Below are positions 62,320-64,000 of a DNA stretch of 64,000 nucleotides, one piece after another. A program made the position numbers and the translations under genes. The first letter of the stretch is position 1. Every line of letters starts with the position of its first letter. Source of the stretch: Borreliella yangtzensis (GTDB lineage Bacteria > Spirochaetota > Spirochaetia > Borreliales > Borreliaceae); the NCBI RefSeq assembly GCF_014201775.1, contig NZ_JACHFG010000002.1, positions 221,454-285,453 of the forward strand, given 5' to 3'. The notes under the pieces are model-generated. The model searched no databases and was not told the DNA's origin. It worked only from the letters and a program-made list of their open reading frames with translations.

Positions 62320-64000
62320 ATGGCATCAGGATTTTTTGTTCCTGGACTTGAGAGCAAATATAATACTAAAGAAATTCGTGAATCCATGCTGAAGCCCGAT
62401 AAGGCCAAAATCGATTCTTCTTTTGAGAAACTTAAATCTTTAGAGCAAGAAAAAAGTGCTTGGCTTTCAATTAATAGAAAAATTTCTACTTTAAATTCTC
62501 TTGCGAAAGAAATTACATCGCTTAACAGTCCTTTTAATCTAATGTCGGGGAATTCTAGCAATAGCGAAATTTTAACCCTGTCTACTCGATATGGATCCAA
62601 GAATGAAACTCATAAGTTAATTGTTGATCAAATATCATCGGCTGATGTGTTTCTGTCTTCAAACTTTGATCCTAAAAAAGTTACAATTCCAGAGGGTGAT
62701 TATATATTTTTAGTTGGCAAGAAAGAAATTAATGTAAAAAGTAATGGTAATATTGATTTACTTGTGAGAGATATTAATAACAAGGGAAAAGGTTTTTTAT
62801 CTGCAAAAATAGTAAAAAGTGATAAAAACGGGAATAGTCGTTTTATTTTAGAATCTTTAAAGGAAGGTAAAGATAATAAACTTATTATCAAAGGGGAAGG
62901 ATTGTCTTTTGCTAAGCAAATTGGCATTTTAAGCGAGCTGAAAACCAATTTTAATCCGATTCTTTCAGATATTGCTGTAAATCAATCTAGTAATAATAAT
63001 AGGCTTTCTTTTGAAAATAATAGCCTTGTTTTAAATCCACTTTCAGAGATATCGATTGAAATTCCTGAAGATATTGAAATTACATCTAGGAGTAAAATTA
63101 AATTTGAAGTTAAGTATTTTGATACAGGCTTAGAAGAACCTGATAGTAAAATTATTTTTAATCCCGGAGAAGCTACGTTTAAGGATGCAAAGGTTGACAG
63201 TGAAGATAGCGTGGTTGATCTTGGATCTGATTTAAAAACTCCTTTGGAAAAAAAATATATTCAAATGAATATGGTTAGAATATCTAGTAAGGAAGGTTCT
63301 TTGGAGCTTCCTTCAGTAAATATTTCGAATAATTTTGAAAAAGTTGAAGTTGATGTTGGAGCTCTTTCTAATCTAGAAGAAATAAACATTGAAAATAAAG
63401 CAAATAATAAAGTAATTGTGATTAGTAATGTTGAGGTTTTTGATCCAAAAAATAGAGATGGACATTTGCCAATAAATGCTAAAAGTTTTGCTGAGAATGC
63501 AAAAATTAAATTTGATGGAGTAGATGTTGAGAGAGATTCAAATGTTATTAATGATTTAGTTCCGAATGTAACATTAAGTTTAAAAAAAGCTTCAAGTGAT
63601 ATGGTTGAGGCGAAAGTTGAGCCCGATTATGAGGGGATTAAGAGAGTTCTTTTAGATTTTATTGGTGCTTATAATGAAGTTCTTGCTGAGATTAATATTG
63701 TAAGTTCCAATGAAGATCAATTTGATAATCAAAAGTCTAATATAGTTGAAGAACTGACTTATCTTAGCGAGTCTCAAAAAGAGGAGGCTTATAAAAATTT
63801 AGGTATTCTAAGGTCTGAATTTTTATTAAAAAATCTTAAATCTAGACTAGAATCAATAATTTTTAAGCCTTATGTTACTAGTGATCCTAACTTTTCAATA
63901 ATTAATCAGATGGGGGTATTTACTAATTCTATTTCTTCTTCTGGTGGACTTTCTAGGTATTTGAGACTTGATGAAAAAAAGTTTGATGAATCAATTCGCA
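62320..64000 (+). CDS. fliD: Flagellar filament cap protein FliD (HAP2), 3' end outside the window
   Basis: The frame is open from ATG 62320 to the right edge, 560 codons; the full protein should be about 665 residues. GGAGGG lies 7 bases before the ATG. The N-terminus SGFFVPGLESKYNTKEI matches the FliD start (xxxxxPGLxSxxDxxxL). A coiled region (SFEKLKSLEQEKSAWLSI) and domains rich in strands follow. The C-terminal FliD_C region includes DYEGIKRVLLDFIGAYNEVL and FTNSISSSGGLSRYLRLDEK. FliD caps the filament and guides flagellin folding, here in the periplasm. Confidence 0.95.
   Translation, partial: MASGFFVPGLESKYNTKEIRESMLKPDKAKIDSSFEKLKSLEQEKSAWLSINRKISTLNSLAKEITSLNSPFNLMSGNSSNSEILTLSTRYGSKNETHKLIVDQISSADVFLSSNFDPKKVTIPEGDYIFLVGKKEINVKSNGNIDLLVRDINNKGKGFLSAKIVKSDKNGNSRFILESLKEGKDNKLIIKGEGLSFAKQIGILSELKTNFNPILSDIAVNQSSNNNRLSFENNSLVLNPLSEISIEIPEDIEITSRSKIKFEVKYFDTGLEEPDSKIIFNPGEATFKDAKVDSEDSVVDLGSDLKTPLEKKYIQMNMVRISSKEGSLELPSVNISNNFEKVEVDVGALSNLEEINIENKANNKVIVISNVEVFDPKNRDGHLPINAKSFAENAKIKFDGVDVERDSNVINDLVPNVTLSLKKASSDMVEAKVEPDYEGIKRVLLDFIGAYNEVLAEINIVSSNEDQFDNQKSNIVEELTYLSESQKEEAYKNLGILRSEFLLKNLKSRLESIIFKPYVTSDPNFSIINQMGVFTNSISSSGGLSRYLRLDEKKFDESIR

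Noticed and set aside
62265-62948. Minus-strand frames opposite fliD
   Set aside because: They are antisense to a clear FliD frame and have no family features or ribosome site.
1-64000. CRISPR array, insertion sequence, prophage or plasmid-type gene
   Set aside because: I saw no regular spaced repeats, transposase or integrase motifs, or phage genes. The only tandem repeat is the coding one in lmp1.

Overview
The window is a gene-dense, very AT-rich stretch of a spirochaete chromosome. Gene content and order match the Lyme disease Borrelia (Borreliella burgdorferi sensu lato) chromosome. From memory it corresponds to the interval from lmp1 (BB_0210 in strain B31) back to fliD (BB_0149), here in reverse order; these locus numbers are recalled, not searched. 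Flagellar genes fliD, flgK, flgL, fliW and csrA, lipoproteins with loose lipoboxes, and a lean gene set all fit. I see no IS element, prophage, CRISPR array or other clear mobile DNA. Almost everything is ordinary core chromosome.

Layout. 1-4709 (minus): an operon-like run galU, an unknown 582-residue protein, a TPR protein and the surface antigen lmp1, which runs off the left edge. 4795-10368: rsmD, a degenerate HD-GYP-like protein, two tandem tRNA-Phe genes, hflK-hflC, and a CNNM/CorC-type protein split in two frames at a run of seven A. 10455-13255: tRNA-Cys, murE, ddl. 13252-19403 (minus): a large membrane protein, then prfA-prmC-rel, with a good promoter before prfA. 19741-23137: a TPR protein, a TatD-type hydrolase, a lipoprotein and a membrane protein. 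23343-26024: infC-rpmI-rplT, a small unknown protein, tsaE and tsaB. 26008-30316 (minus): the flagellar operon flgN-flgK-flgL-fliW-csrA.

30399-34284: mnmE-mnmG-rsmG (tRNA wobble-uridine modification and 16S rRNA methylation). 34341-41666: a seven-gene MoxR/Bat operon (AAA+ ATPase, DUF58, a BatD-like membrane protein, two VWA membrane proteins, a TPR lipoprotein, and a BatD-TPR-SH3 fusion). 41716-45326: infA, dksA, an OmpA-domain protein and malQ. 45452-53100: a DUF4015 hydrolase-like protein, a Na+/Ca2+ exchanger, several Borrelia-type hypotheticals including a 55-residue one, and alr. 53162-56729 (minus): two paralogous S2-like proteins, two small membrane proteins and a propeller-like lipoprotein. 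56792-64000: secA, sodA, nagA-nagB (amino-sugar use) and fliD, which runs off the right edge.

Within this ordinary content several things deserve checking. The CNNM/CorC gene is broken exactly at an A AAA AAA heptamer. Near-perfect palindromes sit on the predicted promoters of the flagellar operon, the infC operon and other units. The two tRNA-Phe genes differ only by a compensated swap of two acceptor base pairs. An HD-GYP-like protein has lost its HD and HH residues. MalQ carries Lys in place of the near-invariant Arg before its catalytic Asp. One secreted protein is built from about 32-residue YD-like repeats. I found nothing that I would call a wholly new multi-gene system.
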